Shown in pieces: positions 23,540-35,596 of a DNA stretch of 64,000 nucleotides; position 1 is the first letter of the stretch, and every line of letters starts with the position of its first letter. The stretch is taken from assembly GCA_009760855.2 (NCBI GenBank), contig WPIO01000060.1, positions 921,501 through 985,500 of the forward strand, read 5' to 3'. The notes below the pieces were generated by a model. It was not told the DNA's origin and made no database searches. It worked only from the letters and a program-made list of their open reading frames with translations. The DNA comes from Cristatella mucedo. Its lineage: Eukaryota > Bryozoa > Phylactolaemata > Cristatellidae. The position numbers and the translations under genes are program-made.

Positions 23540-24299
23540 AGTCAAAAGTCACCCTGTCTTCTGCAACCCGGTAGTGCTTCTGGCTGGCATACCACTCTGG
23601 GTCGGCTGACATTTCAGTCTCATAGGGTAACGATGAAACCAAGTGACAAATCAACATAGCAATCTTCATGAAAACAACCCAATATTTAGATAAAAAGCCA
23701 AAAGGCACCTCCAAAAGCAGTATGCACAGCAACGGCGGTCAGCCAAGCACCATACAGGTGCAGAAGCATAACGGTCGCTACTCAAGACAAATTACAAAAA
23801 AACGTTCAGCAGCTCCATATTGCAGTCCAAAGAGAGGGCACTTACTTGACATAAAGTGCTGCTGCTTTTAATTTATTGGCAACGATGAAGCCCCTTCGCA
23901 GGGATACAGTCAGTATCTGACTGACTTCAGAAGTCCATTGCTGCTATCCACTAAAGGCAAGGTCCGTGGCACAAGCGATGTATGATGCATACATTCGTAT
24001 AATAACTTGGCAGGCTGACACCACAAAATGAGAGTACATTGAGCTTGGATCGACCTTTAGGTCGTGAATGGATATGCACGGTTCAAGTATCAGCTCAAAT
24101 GTTAAGAGACATAATACTGTCATCGCTTATTGCATCATATACCTGAAGCCCAATGACGTCACCAAAGGTCATGATCTAGCTCACGTTGAGCGATCAATAA
24201 AGTTCCATGCTACTTTAAAATAGAAGCCAAAAGCCATAACGTTGCGAGAGTTACATCTCCTTTGAAAAAGTGTCATTCAGGTCACCGTAAACCTGAATA
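23540..24299. other. no feature recognised
   Basis: No coding segment or repeat is identified; it may be the 3' flank of the hAT relic. Confidence 0.45.
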
Positions 24300-25379
24300 A
24301 GTATCAACGCAGGACCACACAGTGCAGAGCGTGACCTATAAACTGACTGTTTCTGCAGAGCGACTTTGTCAGCAACATGGCCAGTGACTTTTCCAAGCAC
24401 CGTTTTTTAACATCATATACAATGGTTAGTGTTGGAACGATTATCAGGTTCCGGCCACTCTCAATGACGGCGGCGCAGCAGTAAAAAGTTGCACTCCGAG
24501 TCATTGGTGAATGATACGAATGACGCTATTCATGTCACGTCGGACTCAAACGTTGAGCAAACTGACATATGTGTAGCGACAATTCGACAGCAGTCGGGTG
24601 CTGCCATCCACAGGCATAGTTCGTGTGTGGCAGTGGCCATTGGTAAGATGATATCAACTGAACCTTCCTCGGTGGCAGCTCGAGCGAACTACGGGAACGC
24701 GAGTCAGAATCTTAACGAGAACAAGCACTTGCAAAACCAGATTACCTTAACCAAGCCTAGGCGAGTGGGCATGAGAATTACTCTTGCCCCGACGCTCCTC
24801 GTATTCGGGGCGCCTGACTGACAGTTTCGTCTCCTCCAGCAGAAGATAACTCTTGAAAGCACGAGTTGCAGACACGCACAGGCTTTGGTGACGACGCTAT
24901 TGTGGCAGAGTAGCTCGAACACTCGTTGCAGAATATGTTGCCGCAGTTACGACAATGGTGCTGCAGAGAAAAGGTAGCGAAGTACTAGAACAAAACGCAG
25001 GTGCTAGCAAAAAACCGTGATCTGACAGTACGACTTCGGTGAAAACTACCAACATATCGAGGCTTAGCATTCGGGGTACTGCAAGGGGCAGCAGAGTGGG
25101 CAAACCGTTCTGCCACCAACTGTAAGTCGGTAGCAGTGACAGTGAGGTAGCTCCATGCTGTCACCAACACAACAGCGTTTGGAGAATTATGCACACACAC
25201 ACGCACACAAAGCTCGCCAAGTGCATGAGCCTGCTTTTCACCACAGTTTGCTCTACACGTCCATGATTGCAGAAAATAAATCACCTTAATCGTTTGATGG
25301 CATGCTTGGCAAAATATATCCGAGCTAAATCACACATTTTCTAGAACCATGTCAAACAAGCACAGCTGAACCTGCATTT
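24300..25379 (-). other. possible 3' continuation of the hAT relic
   Basis: Short minus-strand frames are interrupted repeatedly and show no diagnostic block (no clear W-x-x-L dimerisation motif). It is included only because of its position after the recognisable transposase part. Confidence 0.25.
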
Positions 25380-26346
25380 GAAAGTTCACACTCATACGGA
25401 TTGAAAGACGTTATTTCGAACTTGATTTCTTGACGAATTTAATAAGCTTACATGATTTCGTGAGCAGATCGTGGTAATCGGCGTCTCCTTCTTTTGTATC
25501 ATCGCTCTGATCACTTCCAAGTCCGTATCTGCTTCCAAATCGTCCATTTCATCAAGGTCGTCACTATCCAGGCTTAAATCGTCCATCTTAGTACTCTTCT
25601 CGTACAATGTGTCACATAATCCAAGGTACATAACATTGTTTAAGCAGAGCTGTCTGCTGACAGCTCTGTGCCTAATGCATTTCGTATCTACTGCAGCGCC
25701 GTCATGAGTATATCCCATCAAATCCCTCTCCATTGTTATTTCAAAAACGCTCAAATGCAATTTAACGGATTTGACCATATCGAGAGCAGCACACGAACCA
25801 AATATGCCAACAAACCCGTCTTGATTGTTGTTTTATCGCAGCTATCACGAATGTTGACCCCGAAGAATCAACGTCCTCTAACGGTTGTATATTCATCCAC
25901 AGTGATGCTAAACTTTACTTATCTTTCGAGTTTTTCCTTAATGCTGGCAATCGCTTTTTTTCGATTTTCTTCGTAATCATCGTGCAGCAGCTTCGTCGTA
26001 TCGCTTTCGCTCGCTGGAAGTTTGAGTCCGTCTTGCGAGTTTGATTGCTGCATATACTTGTTTCTAGTGATGGCTCTAATCGATACTACATCAGTAGCCA
26101 GATCGATAACAATCTCCTGTAGACTCCTTCGCCCCTGGAAGTCTGGAATCGCTTTGTTCTCTTATTGTTCACGGGCTCTTCCTTGGATACACAATCTCCA
26201 CTAGGCTTACCAAAATAATTCCACGAATTTTCAGACGATTCTTCAACGCTGTCGTGGAGTTTTTTCAGAACATTTGACGATTTTATTGCCTCGCCCACTT
26301 TGACCTTCAAGCTCTTCTGCAATTGGATCGTTTCGTTTTGAGGCAT
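25380..26346 (-). pseudogene. hAT-family transposase relic (BED-finger type)
   Basis: Minus-strand frames, joined across several frameshifts, follow the order of a hAT transposase. First comes an N-terminal NSWNYFGKPSGDCV segment, like the W-x-Y-F ... C start of a BED finger, near 26,210. KLLHDDYEENRKKAIASIKE (about 25,950-26,010) and a (V/T)VDEYTTVRG-like stretch near 25,890 match the 'F-S-x-T-x-D-x-W-T-S' catalytic-Asp block. Then THDGAA (25,697-25,714), LCLNNVMYLGLCDTLYEKS (to about 25,600), and an acidic Asp/Glu/Ser-rich tract correspond to the family's S-D-G-A-x ... C-x-x-H-x-L-x-L-x-V-x-D block. The usual C-x-x-H histidine is replaced by N-x-V. Multiple frameshifts and stops make it a dead copy. 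It is unrelated by sequence to the small SPIN-like element at 60.5 kb as far as I can see. Confidence 0.6.
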
Positions 26347-26349
26347 ATT

Positions 26350-28494
26350 ACCAAACTGAAGACATGGCTGAAAAGAACATCAATATTTGTCGATGCCACA
26401 AGATCAATTTAATCATACATCTTACTTAATTTTTTCAAAATTGGACTGCAAATTTAATTTTGTTGGCCAATTTGATAAAAAAACCATCATAACAATCACG
26501 AACACATTTAAAAAATTTAAAACGTACTTTTCCGAGAAATATTTAAAATCCCTTATGCACGTTGGAGCTTCAGTTGTAGTAAATTTTTATTTAAAAATAT
26601 CCGTTAGAAAGAGTAAAACAGAAAAAAACTGTTTACAAGTCTTAAATTTTGGGCGAAAAACAGCTGCTGTACTGTTACTGATAAATAGTTACAAGAAACC
26701 CTAAGTGTACTGTATTTAATAAACCCAATTGAACATTCAAGCTTCGGGTAACAGATTTCTGGTAGACCTCTGATTGGAGTTGATTGTGGTAGATTTCGGC
26801 AATTCGTTGTCCCATTAAACTGCATTACTTGAAACTCACGGGACAGCCCCTCATAGAACAACTCCAGCGAAATTTACCTTATAAATATGCAGACATGTTG
26901 CCTTTATATGCAGAGTATGCATACTTCAGATATCCGAGACAAATGTTATGTAGGGAAAACGCAAGTGATTAGCACGTGCCATGGTGCTTGAACAGCCGTC
27001 CTAATCCACTTAAGTGCCCATAGCACTTTAAAGAAAAATTGGCTGATCAACCAGCCTCATTTACATGCAGCAGAAGAACTTTATCGGCCATCACAACCGA
27101 TGGGTGGTATCTAAATGTAATGCTATTAGTATCATTATTATTACTATCATCAGATGATTTAGTCAGGCAATCTATTGCATTCGTGTCAGCCTGCAAGGAT
27201 CGAGGCCTCAGTGACATCGTGAGCAAATGCATTCTCCCAAAGCTATACGGCATGAGTATGTGAACCTTAACCAGAAACACTCACAAAGCCGCGGTCAAGC
27301 CGCACCAACAAGCCACCACCAGTCATTCGGCACGTGCTTTAAACCTTACCCGTCGTACTGTCACTGAGAACGGCTTGACACAGTCGCAGCATTCGCGTGC
27401 TTCCCCATCGCTCGTCCACTTTCTAGTGTTCTGCCGCATGGACTTGACCTACAATACCAAGCCACGCAAGGCTATCGGCAAGTACTGGTTGACACTCTAG
27501 GTAGGCAAACAGTAAGAAGATGCACAGGTCATCTAATCTGCTGCATGCCTAAATGGCAAGAGAAGCTCAACAAGGGCACACAGCGAGAAAGATACATGCG
27601 AAATTTTCTCCTGAGAGGGAATCAGAGTCAGGGCTGCAGCATCGCAGGCCAGAGAATTTGTGTAAGATACCAGCGCAAGCTAGCTGCACAACGATCCAGC
27701 AGATGAGGAGATGATGCGATCATAGGTTAAGGTCACAAGCTGTCTTTAAGGCCAGTTTCTCCAGTTTTGCTTCTGTCTTTGGTACACACATACACACACC
27801 AGACGCACATCGATCGTCCACGAATGGGACGACGGTCCAAGATGAATGGAAGACCGATGAAGCTGAGCATAATTCTACTTCTTGGCAAAGACGAAAACAT
27901 CGAGGCCATCAAGAAGCAGCCAATCCTATGTGCAGTCTATGCCTTCTTCATGCCTTCGAAAGGAATGGCAGGAAGGACGAGACAAACACAACCATCGACA
28001 GCCATTCTAAGCTTCGAGTTCCCAATCACGAACACTAGAAGCGCTTGCTACAGTTGGGAGCCACAATTGGGTGCAGTAGGAGGTGAGGGCAATCGCCAAG
28101 AAGTCTAAATTGACAAGAAAGCGGTGGATGAAACCTGACCGTGAGGCAATAACCAAAGCCCGCACTGCTTGAGGGGGCACGTGGTTATAAAGGCGGTACA
28201 TGAACGAGACTTTCTATTGCTACCACATTGACGACATTTGCTGAGAAAAGAGCAGTAGGTGGCAAGTGTGCCACTGCCGGCTAAGATCTACGACGACTTT
28301 CCTGTGACCACTCTTCGGGCGTTCCACCACGTGGGTTGGTAGCAGGAAGCAAAGTGGAGGGCCAACCAACCGCAAGCAAACTTCGTACAAGAGGCACAGA
28401 GAGCAAAGCACGACCAAGAAGCTGAACCAAGACGAAACCGTGAGCGGGACGATGCCCGACTTTGAAGCTATGACATTCGGAAATCCCGATTAAT
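26350..28494. other. no gene recognised; one SINE-B fragment
   Basis: The first part is AT-rich and the second mixed. Apart from the SINE-B 3' piece at 27,036-27,115, I recognise nothing. The downstream exons expected for the coiled-coil gene were not found here. Confidence 0.5.
27036..27115 (-). mobile_element. SINE-B 3' fragment
   Basis: The complement reads GTGATGGCCGATAAAG, TTCTTCTGCTGCATGTAAATG and GAGGCTGGTTGATCAGC, the 3' half of the family. Confidence 0.6.
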
Positions 28495-28635
28495 GCCTAT
28501 AAACATACTTCATTTGCATAATGCCGCCGAAGAAGCTTAAACTCTATCCGGGCTCTTTATATGTGCCACACGGCACAAGCCCACGACCTCGGTCGTTATG
28601 CAGGAGCACCTTACACTTGGCCGAGAGGTCGTTTG
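28495..28635 (-). mobile_element. SINE-A copy
   Basis: The complement has a GTAAGGTGCTCC box A, GTGGGCTTGTGCCGTG at box B, and the tail AGTTTAAGCTTCTTCGGCGGC then CATTATGCAAATG. Confidence 0.75.
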
Positions 28636-28639
28636 CTGC

Positions 28640-29205
28640 CATCCCAAATGTCATTACATAAGTCAAGATAAGTCAAGAGCAAGTTGAGGGTGTCAAGAAG
28701 CTGGAGACAGAGGTCGCAAAGCAGCAGCATGCATTCATTATAATGTGAGCCAGGAATGGATCAATAAGCAACGTACACATACTACTACTAATTTATCTAT
28801 TGACTAGGCCATGGCTTGAATTGAACAATCTGCCACAGTAACAACAGCTTGTACCAGCCATTTGTGTATCTGAGGTCACGGTGGAGAGATTCGTGAGGTA
28901 AAGCCGTGTAAAACCGTAGGCAACCGGAGCGACTAATGCCCATCAAGTGGCAGTATTGGGTAGATTGGGTAGCTAAGAGATACTAAAAGCCTTAGCTTCA
29001 AGCTGTTTCTGCCTTTTGTCCGAGCAATCACACTACCTAAAGTGTAACGGTACGTTACCCAAAAATCCGATACAAACGCAGCATAGACACATCGTCCTCA
29101 CAAGGACAAACATGGCAGGCACACACAGCAAGGAATGGCAAATGCCTGTTAAGATAGCGATGCAAGCTGCAGCCATGATCATGAAGCAGTCGGTAACTAA
29201 AATAA
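28640..29205. other. no feature recognised
   Basis: Spacer without a coding or repeat signature that I can name. Confidence 0.5.
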
Positions 29206-29207
29206 AA

Positions 29208-29378
29208 ATGTGCATAGTTCATTTGCATAGCACCCCAAGAGAAGTTAAATCTGTATTTGGCGTTCAGGCACTTAACATATGCCACAGGGCTCGAGCCCAC
29301 GACCTCGGTCATCAAATGCATTCACCTTGACCTCGGTCGTTAAAGGCTAGAACTTTAAGCAGTGGGCCAAGCCAACGC
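29208..29378 (-). mobile_element. SINE-A copy abutting a splice donor
   Basis: The complement has the head GGCTTGGCCCACTGCTTAAAG, two copies of a GACCTCGGTC/GACCGAGGTC-type spacer with ATGCATTTGATGACC, box B GTGGGCTCGAGCCC, and the tail AACTTCTCTTGGGGTGCTATGCAAATG. It begins about 10 bp downstream of the exon ending at 29,390. Confidence 0.85.
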
Positions 29379-29389
29379 AGCAGCGATAC

Positions 29390-29510
29390 CTGAAGTTGCT
29401 GGTTCTCACGTGCCATTTCCTGCAGTGCAGCTCGGTTCTCTTCGAGTGTTCGCCGAAGCATAGCCACTTCCTCTTTCAGTCTACCGGCCGTGTTTTCACT
29501 GTCCAAGCAC
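29390..29510 (-). CDS. coiled-coil gene exon (3'-most seen)
   Basis: The exon encodes [15 protein letters not shown], then [17 protein letters not shown] and RENQQLQ, a classic coil segment. The acceptor is taken as AATGACCAG|G and the donor as CTTCAG|GTATCG. It enters in phase 2 and leaves in phase 0. Entry phase 2 does not match the phase-1 exit of the 35.8 kb exon, so at least one intermediate exon or another donor is missing. Reading through the donor enters the SINE and stops soon after. Confidence 0.65.
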
Positions 29511-29586
29511 CTGGTCATTAGCAGGCGGCTTGCACATTGAACAGGCAACCAGCTTCCACAATACAATCTTAAACTGTGCGTATATA

Positions 29587-29905
<319 letters not shown>

Positions 29906-30206
29906 ATGCAAGGGTGCAAAGAGAGTGTGGACCAGCTCATGCATATGCTGCACGATTAGGGAGATGAAAACAGGGAGGCAGAGAGTGACAAAGAGGGAGG
30001 GAAGGGAGGGAAATGCAGGGAGAAAGTGTAAAAAAATGTGAGACACACAGTACAGACAGACAGAAAAGAGACTGAGAGAAAAAGCAAATAGTCAAAGGTA
30101 TAAAGAAAAAAAGGCATAAGTCTAACACGGGCAATCACATGCAAAAGTAAGGAAATGGCACTTGCACACAACGACACACAAATAAGTAGTGATGCTTACA
30201 TGCTAC

Positions 30207-30239
30207 CTCAGTGACAGCCTTCTTGTGCTTGTAGGTCCT
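30207..30239 (-). CDS. possible 33-nt microexon of the coiled-coil gene
   Basis: A pyrimidine-rich acceptor (GTATTTTTGCAG) precedes 33 nt that read RTYKHKKAVTE in phase 0, followed by the donor GAG|GTAGCA. The length is a multiple of three, so it can be skipped. In phase 2 it is also open and would then fit the phase-2 entry of the 29.4 kb exon. In phase 1 it hits a stop. It may be alternatively spliced or a chance splice-site pair. Confidence 0.4.
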
Positions 30240-31335
30240 CTGCAAAAATACACTAGTGCCTTTTTCTTTAAATTTACTTGGGTTCTGTTGCTGAGAGATG
30301 CACCTGCTCTTCGAATACACGACTTCGGGATTCCCCGTTCACAATTACTGCAAACTGTATTGAGTGCACATCTGCTAACGAGATTCCGGTGCTTCTTTGC
30401 CAGTGGTCCATCACTGCAGCTACTAGCATATGGCTTGCTCTTCCGTTCTCTTTCTCAAATTATTTCCACCTAGCATTTTGGGGAGCAAGACTGGGCTATG
30501 GATCAAACTGAGTTATGCTGGTTAGATTGCAATGAAATAGCAAACGAGCAAAGAGACACACCCAGTGTTTAGCTGGACTAAGAAACTGCAGTCCGTTTTT
30601 AAAACCCTCACCCGCCTTGTCACTGTTGTGCCTCACAACCAGCCAGGCTTTCTCACTAGCCCTACGGCCCAGGTAAATACTAGTCACATTTGCCAGCCTA
30701 TTGCCCCCAACTTGCCGGCCTCTTGCCAACCACCTACTTGACCTCAACCTGCCATGAAACCAACAGGCGATCCATCAACCACTAGCAGCATTCCCATACG
30801 GCTTTGTCGGATCTCCAGCCTGTGCCATGTGCCCCTCCTGCAACGAAATTGACACCGATAAAACATCCATAAAAAACCATGCTAATTGGACCAGCAGCTG
30901 TCTGACAGGACGACTTCCAAAAAACCCCTTGCTTGCAAGCCAATGCCGGGAGCCTTGTTCTAAATCCTTGCAATGGAAGCGACTAATTAGTATTGCATCC
31001 GGCAGATCTGTTTATCTGCTCCCACCGGTGGTGTCTGCCTCTCTAAGAGGTACTGGGCTTACATCGTTGTCTGCCTCTGTAAGGACTTACGTGGTCTAAG
31101 TATAACTTAAATTGATAATGTGCTTAAGCATTGTGGAGATGAACGACAGAAAAAAAAGAGGCAGGGAGAGTTAAATCAGTAGGACAACTGCTGACTCTGG
31201 TCAGTACAAATAAAACCATGCAGCATGCCCAGCATATAAATAGGTATTCCTCGTAAACCAGAGACAACGTGGGCAACGTCTGCCTGGAGATCCTGTCAGG
31301 CCGACGCCGTGTCAGCTTGCCGGGTGTGACTTGGA
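30240..31335. other. intronic DNA, no feature recognised
   Basis: No repeat family or coding block is recognised in this part of the intron. Confidence 0.5.
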
Positions 31336-31339
31336 GGTG

Positions 31340-31545
31340 TAAAGATAAGTAAATAAATAAATAAAATAAATACTTGCTGATTTAACAACCTACTTATGTA
31401 TAGCAGCAGGAGCCTTAAAAGCTATCATCACTGCTTGCAGTGGCAATAAAGGATCGCCCGCTAGCAGGATTCAAACCCACGACTTCGGGACCGAGTTAGT
31501 AAAGAGCAACTGCCTAACGTAGTGTGCCATCATGGCTAACCGTGA
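31340..31545 (-). mobile_element. SINE-B copy, near full length
   Basis: The complement shows a tRNA-like head with box B GTTTGAATCCTGC, then GGCGATCCTTTATTGCC, GTGATGATAGC and GTTGTTAAATCAGC, and an (ATTT)n tail (AAATAAATA on the plus strand near 31,352). Confidence 0.88.
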
Positions 31546-32855
31546 AGTACCAAAAAAGACAGTGGCGGTTTTTTCAGGACTATTTCGCTGGCTAGGTTTA
31601 TCGGCAGGCAATAAACTTGTATGGCTTTACAGGTTTCTCCACACTAAGGTGGACTTTCTTAAATTTTAAATTTCTATGCTTTGCTGAGACATCAATGGCC
31701 CAACTCAACAGGCAGTGTCACCGATTAGTCTTGAAATCACCACCCACAACTTCCATACCCCCGACAGTGACCACATTTGTTACTCTTTGTTGCTGTGCAG
31801 CCATCTGCATGCCGTTGGTAGTTGAAAGCTATCCACTCAAAAGGCAGTTCCCAAATTAAGAGAAAATTTGAGTGATTGGGTTGAAAGCAAGGCGTCGACT
31901 CAATGTAAATCCAAAAGTACATCCGTACGGCCACGATGACTCACTACATGGCATATGCTGGCAGCACACCGAGGAGCTGCCACATTGAAGGCCAGTGGAA
32001 TAATTCCTGTAATGATCGATTACGATACCAATTAACCTTTTATGGGAAGGAAGATGCAGCCAGATGTAGCCAGATTGCTGGCTACATCTGGTTTCGACTG
32101 TCACGATCCGACCATTTTTTATTGTTACAGTTTCTCAGGAGCCTCTTCACATCGTGCACACAGAGAGCCGACGATCGCCCATACACGGCAGTGCTGGTGA
32201 CCCTACCAATCTTTTCGGACAGCATAATAAAGCCACAGCAACAGAGCTTACAAGTCGCAAAGCTCGGCCTAAAGCTGCCTCGGAGTAACTTTGCCATTCA
32301 ACAAGCTAGCCACTTGCACAGTAAGGATAATGCTTAACTAAAGGACCAGGTGGCATCTCGTTTTGAATAGGCACACATGACAAACCCATCAAATCTAGTT
32401 TAAACTATAAACCCTAGCATGCATGCCCGGTAACAATTCGATTCCCACAATCCGTACATTAATAAAACAAATGCTGATAGTAGTGAGCACGTAGATGCAC
32501 AAACCGGATTGTGTCGGGTGCAAAGTACCGTAAAGAGAGGCAGGATACATATCGGATTTTGATGCCTAATAGGCATGAGAACGAAACTCGCGTTCCCATG
32601 ATCGATTGCAGTGCAACCAAAGCAGGAATCCCGGCAGTCTTCAGCCACAATTTTCGGATCAGTAACTAAGTCTGGCTGATCGTGATCCACCGTTAAGCCT
32701 AGATACGCCTTACAAAATCCTTTAAGCATTGACAGATAATCCAGAACCTACTACTCTGCCATTACGACTGACCTGCTATGGCCAATTCTTGAAGATTTGT
32801 CAGTAATGCTAGTCACGGTATCAAGGCGAATTTTCGGCACAGGAGGGCCTTTCGT
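31546..32855. other. intronic DNA with a small hairpin
   Basis: No gene is recognised. It contains the 14-bp inverted repeat at 32,060-32,091. Confidence 0.5.
32060..32091. repeat. 14-bp perfect inverted repeat, 4-nt loop
   Basis: CCAGATGTAGCCAG (32,060-32,073) and CTGGCTACATCTGG (32,078-32,091) flank ATTG. This gives a tight stem-loop in the intron. Confidence 0.9.
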
Positions 32856-32968
32856 GACATTGAAAAGACATCCGAGGCCTGAGCATTTTCAAACGAGCCC
32901 CGTCTACTGCCGCGACATTGAAAAGACGTCCGAGGCCTGAGCATTTTCAAACGAGCCCGGTCTACTAT
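32856..32968. repeat. tandem duplication, period 58 bp
   Basis: Two units beginning GACATTGAAAAGAC and containing CCGAGGCCTGAGCATTTTC differ at about two positions over 53 bp, so the duplication is recent. Confidence 0.9.
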
Positions 32969-32979
32969 TCCCATACTAC

Positions 32980-33900
32980 TGATCACAAAGTTCTTCTTGA
33001 GGGCCTATCATCTTGCTTTTAAGATGTCAATGGCAAAAGGGATTTCAGAAAGCCTAGAAGCATGAGTACCGTAGGATCTGCTATCAATCCCATTCTTTTC
33101 TCAGTACTCTCCCACAAGTTGAGTTTATTGCCAAAGTCGATCTAGGCTCTAATTTCTATATAAATGACTGCAAGTTGAACTAATCCTGAATTCCAGCACC
33201 TTAAAAAACTCTCTTAACTCAACAGAACCATGTACTTGGATTATGGAAAATACTCTCTCATTGAATAACGATAACACCAACTTCGAATAATTATACAAAA
33301 ACATAGCATCACTCAGAAACTGAAAAGATCAACCCTCAAAATGACTCCAGCCAGCATATCTCCGATAGCCTCAGCACGAAGTCTGAACGTCATGGTACTA
33401 CTAGATGATCACATTAGTTCCACAACCAATTCTACCTACTTTCAGCTATGTAGCACTGGAAAAATTCGGGCGTGCTAGGAATAGCAGTGGGGCTGATCAA
33501 TGCATTTGTGACATCCCAACTAGACTTCCTTCCGTAATTAAATACTTTTAGGTATTGACGCCTCTTCAATAAGAAGCTTACAGTTGGGCATAAAACTCTG
33601 CGGCTAGGCCTGTCTGTCACCAACTTCACAACTGGCGTGTTACATACTTCTCGACGACCTAAATAGGCTCCACATTATACCAATCAGCACATCGACTTCA
33701 AGGCACCGGTCACTCACTTGGGGCTCTTCATTTTCTTGCTCCAACCTATCTATTCAAAAGACGTCCACATCAAGCTTCACAAAGTACCATCTGCTCTCCT
33801 GACTCAAGTCGTTTAGCTTCGCCGGCAACTAATCTCTAGTCATTCGTTCATCGTGCCTTACTAGGTGCCCACAGTATGGAGCTTATTATCCACTGACATC
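32980..33900 (+). mobile_element. decayed LINE-1 copy
   Basis: It begins with CACAAAGTTCTTCTTGAG, as in motif A of the 20.8 kb copy, then shows scattered family phrases: AGTACTCTCCCACAAGTTGA, ATAGCATCACTCAGAAACTG, CAGCATATCTCCGATAGCC. Frames are broken throughout. It starts directly after the 58-bp tandem duplication. Confidence 0.7.
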
Positions 33901-34565
33901 ATGATAACCCCTTTCTTGACGGTATATATAAAGAAGATACAATTTAGCTGCATCCCATAACATTTACTCCGTCCGAGTGAAATGTACTTTGACTGTTTAT
34001 ACATGCAGAAATGGTAAAGGTCACTGCTAACCAATCAGCATGCTTCCTTTTCAGCATGTATATAAAGTATATAGAGAGATTTAGCTTTGGTAGGTAGCTA
34101 TGCTAATTCAGTTACTATTCCAATTATCATAATATTGCATGGCTAAAAACGAAAGAGGAAGACTAATGTTCTGTAGGTTCTGGAAATATACACATCTGAC
34201 ATCCAAGACCATTGCTATACACACGGCCTACAGGTCTCAACAAACACTAGCAATGAAAGGGGATGCAGTTCCAGATTTGCTTCCTGGCGAGCTCAAAAAG
34301 AACACAGCGATTATAGAATGATACCATCCGGCTAGACAGTGCAAAGGTGAATTGAAAACAATGTGCAAACAGAGAAAGAGCACAAGCGTTCCTAAATGCT
34401 GCCCGACGTCGCCATTACCTCTGCAAAAGTATACGCCGATCTTCTTTGCTATTGTCTAATTTGGCCTCAATCTCTGCAATAGAACAAAGGCACGGCCATG
34501 TCCTTCCAGCCAAAATGCCATACAAGAGCCATGACTCAGTAAAGTGAGAGGATCATTCATTCAGG
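33901..34565. other. intronic DNA, no feature recognised
   Basis: No coding segment is recognised. It may contain the decayed 3' end of the preceding LINE-1 copy (GTATATAAAG ... AGAGATTTAG). Confidence 0.45.
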
Positions 34566-34569
34566 CAGA

Positions 34570-35090
34570 GTGCTAATGTGATGCAAAGTGTCTCCGCCTG
34601 CAACTCCACAAAGCCACGAAGACTATGTGGGTGTTACGCACGAGAGCTTTGTATAGCCCACTTACAGCCTAAGTGGCTATCGGTACGCATTCGGTAGCTA
34701 ACACACTACGTCTCCTCGCGCAACAAAGAGAAAGTGGGAAGCAAAGCAGAGTCAGGTGAGCAGTTGAGGTAGTGAGTAGACCATCATCCTCGTTTGCTCC
34801 CAGAGAGCCTTAACAAAACTCACATTTTTTCGGCTGGGTGCATTCCCCGAGGAACAGTTCTGTGCAAATTCTATCGCAGAGGTCGCTATTATGGGCTCAT
34901 ATTAGAATAGGTTTTACAATACTGCAATGAATCTCCCTCTCCAACTCCACAAAGCTACATAGACTAAGTGGGTGTTAACTAGGAGAGTTTTCTACAACCC
35001 ACGTAAAGCACAGCAGGCATTGGGTGATCATACAGTAGCCAACAGAAGGCATTTCAAAAAGCAAGGAGATAGTGAAAAACATAGCTGAGT
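34570..35090 (-). mobile_element. LINE-2 3' UTR, two adjacent partial copies
   Basis: CTCCGCCTGCAACTCCACAA, AGACTATGTGGGTGTTACGC, TATAGCCCACTTACAGCC and AAAGTGGGAAGC match 62,870-63,060 in order. A second run from 34,925 repeats CAACTCCACAAAGCTACATA and the following block, so the tail occurs twice. Confidence 0.75.
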
Positions 35091-35590
35091 CACCTTACCC
35101 ATCAGCAAGATGACAATACAGAGCCAATTCCTACTCCTACTTGCACCTAGTGTATGAAAACTAGAGGAGCAGCTCATAAGCAGACATCCTTGTCATAAGG
35201 AGAGTTCTTCAGAGCCAAAGACCTGCTCTACTAGTGCATTGTAAGGCCTATTACAAACCAAAAATACAAAATAAAATAAAATATGAATCTGAAACAAAGT
35301 ATTTCTGGCTTTTTCTAGCCAAGTACTTTATAGAAGGTCATTAATAACAGCCAGTGTTAAAATCGATCCTAATCTTCTGCAAGGCCCTATCTGCACGGAC
35401 TTGGAAAGCTCAACTGAATGTGTATCCTGCTACTTCCTTTTGCTGCAGAGTCCGCCCTATGCTAGTATACTAGCGAAAGCACGACGTACAGGCACGCCTG
35501 ACCTAACTACTGGACAGCCGAGAGCAGGATAAGGGTGTGCACCACCAACCCCCCCCCCCCCGCAGGACTTCAGCATGCAGTAGCAGGCAC
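35091..35590. other. intronic DNA, no feature recognised
   Basis: It includes a run of ten C at about 35,550. Nothing else is recognised. Confidence 0.5.
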
Positions 35591-35596
35591 ACTAAC

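Noticed and set aside
30207-30239. Using the 33-nt microexon to identify the gene as a CLIP1-type protein, which also has an 11-residue alternative exon
   Set aside because: The position differs, and no CAP-Gly or zinc-knuckle domain is visible; the shared length is not evidence.
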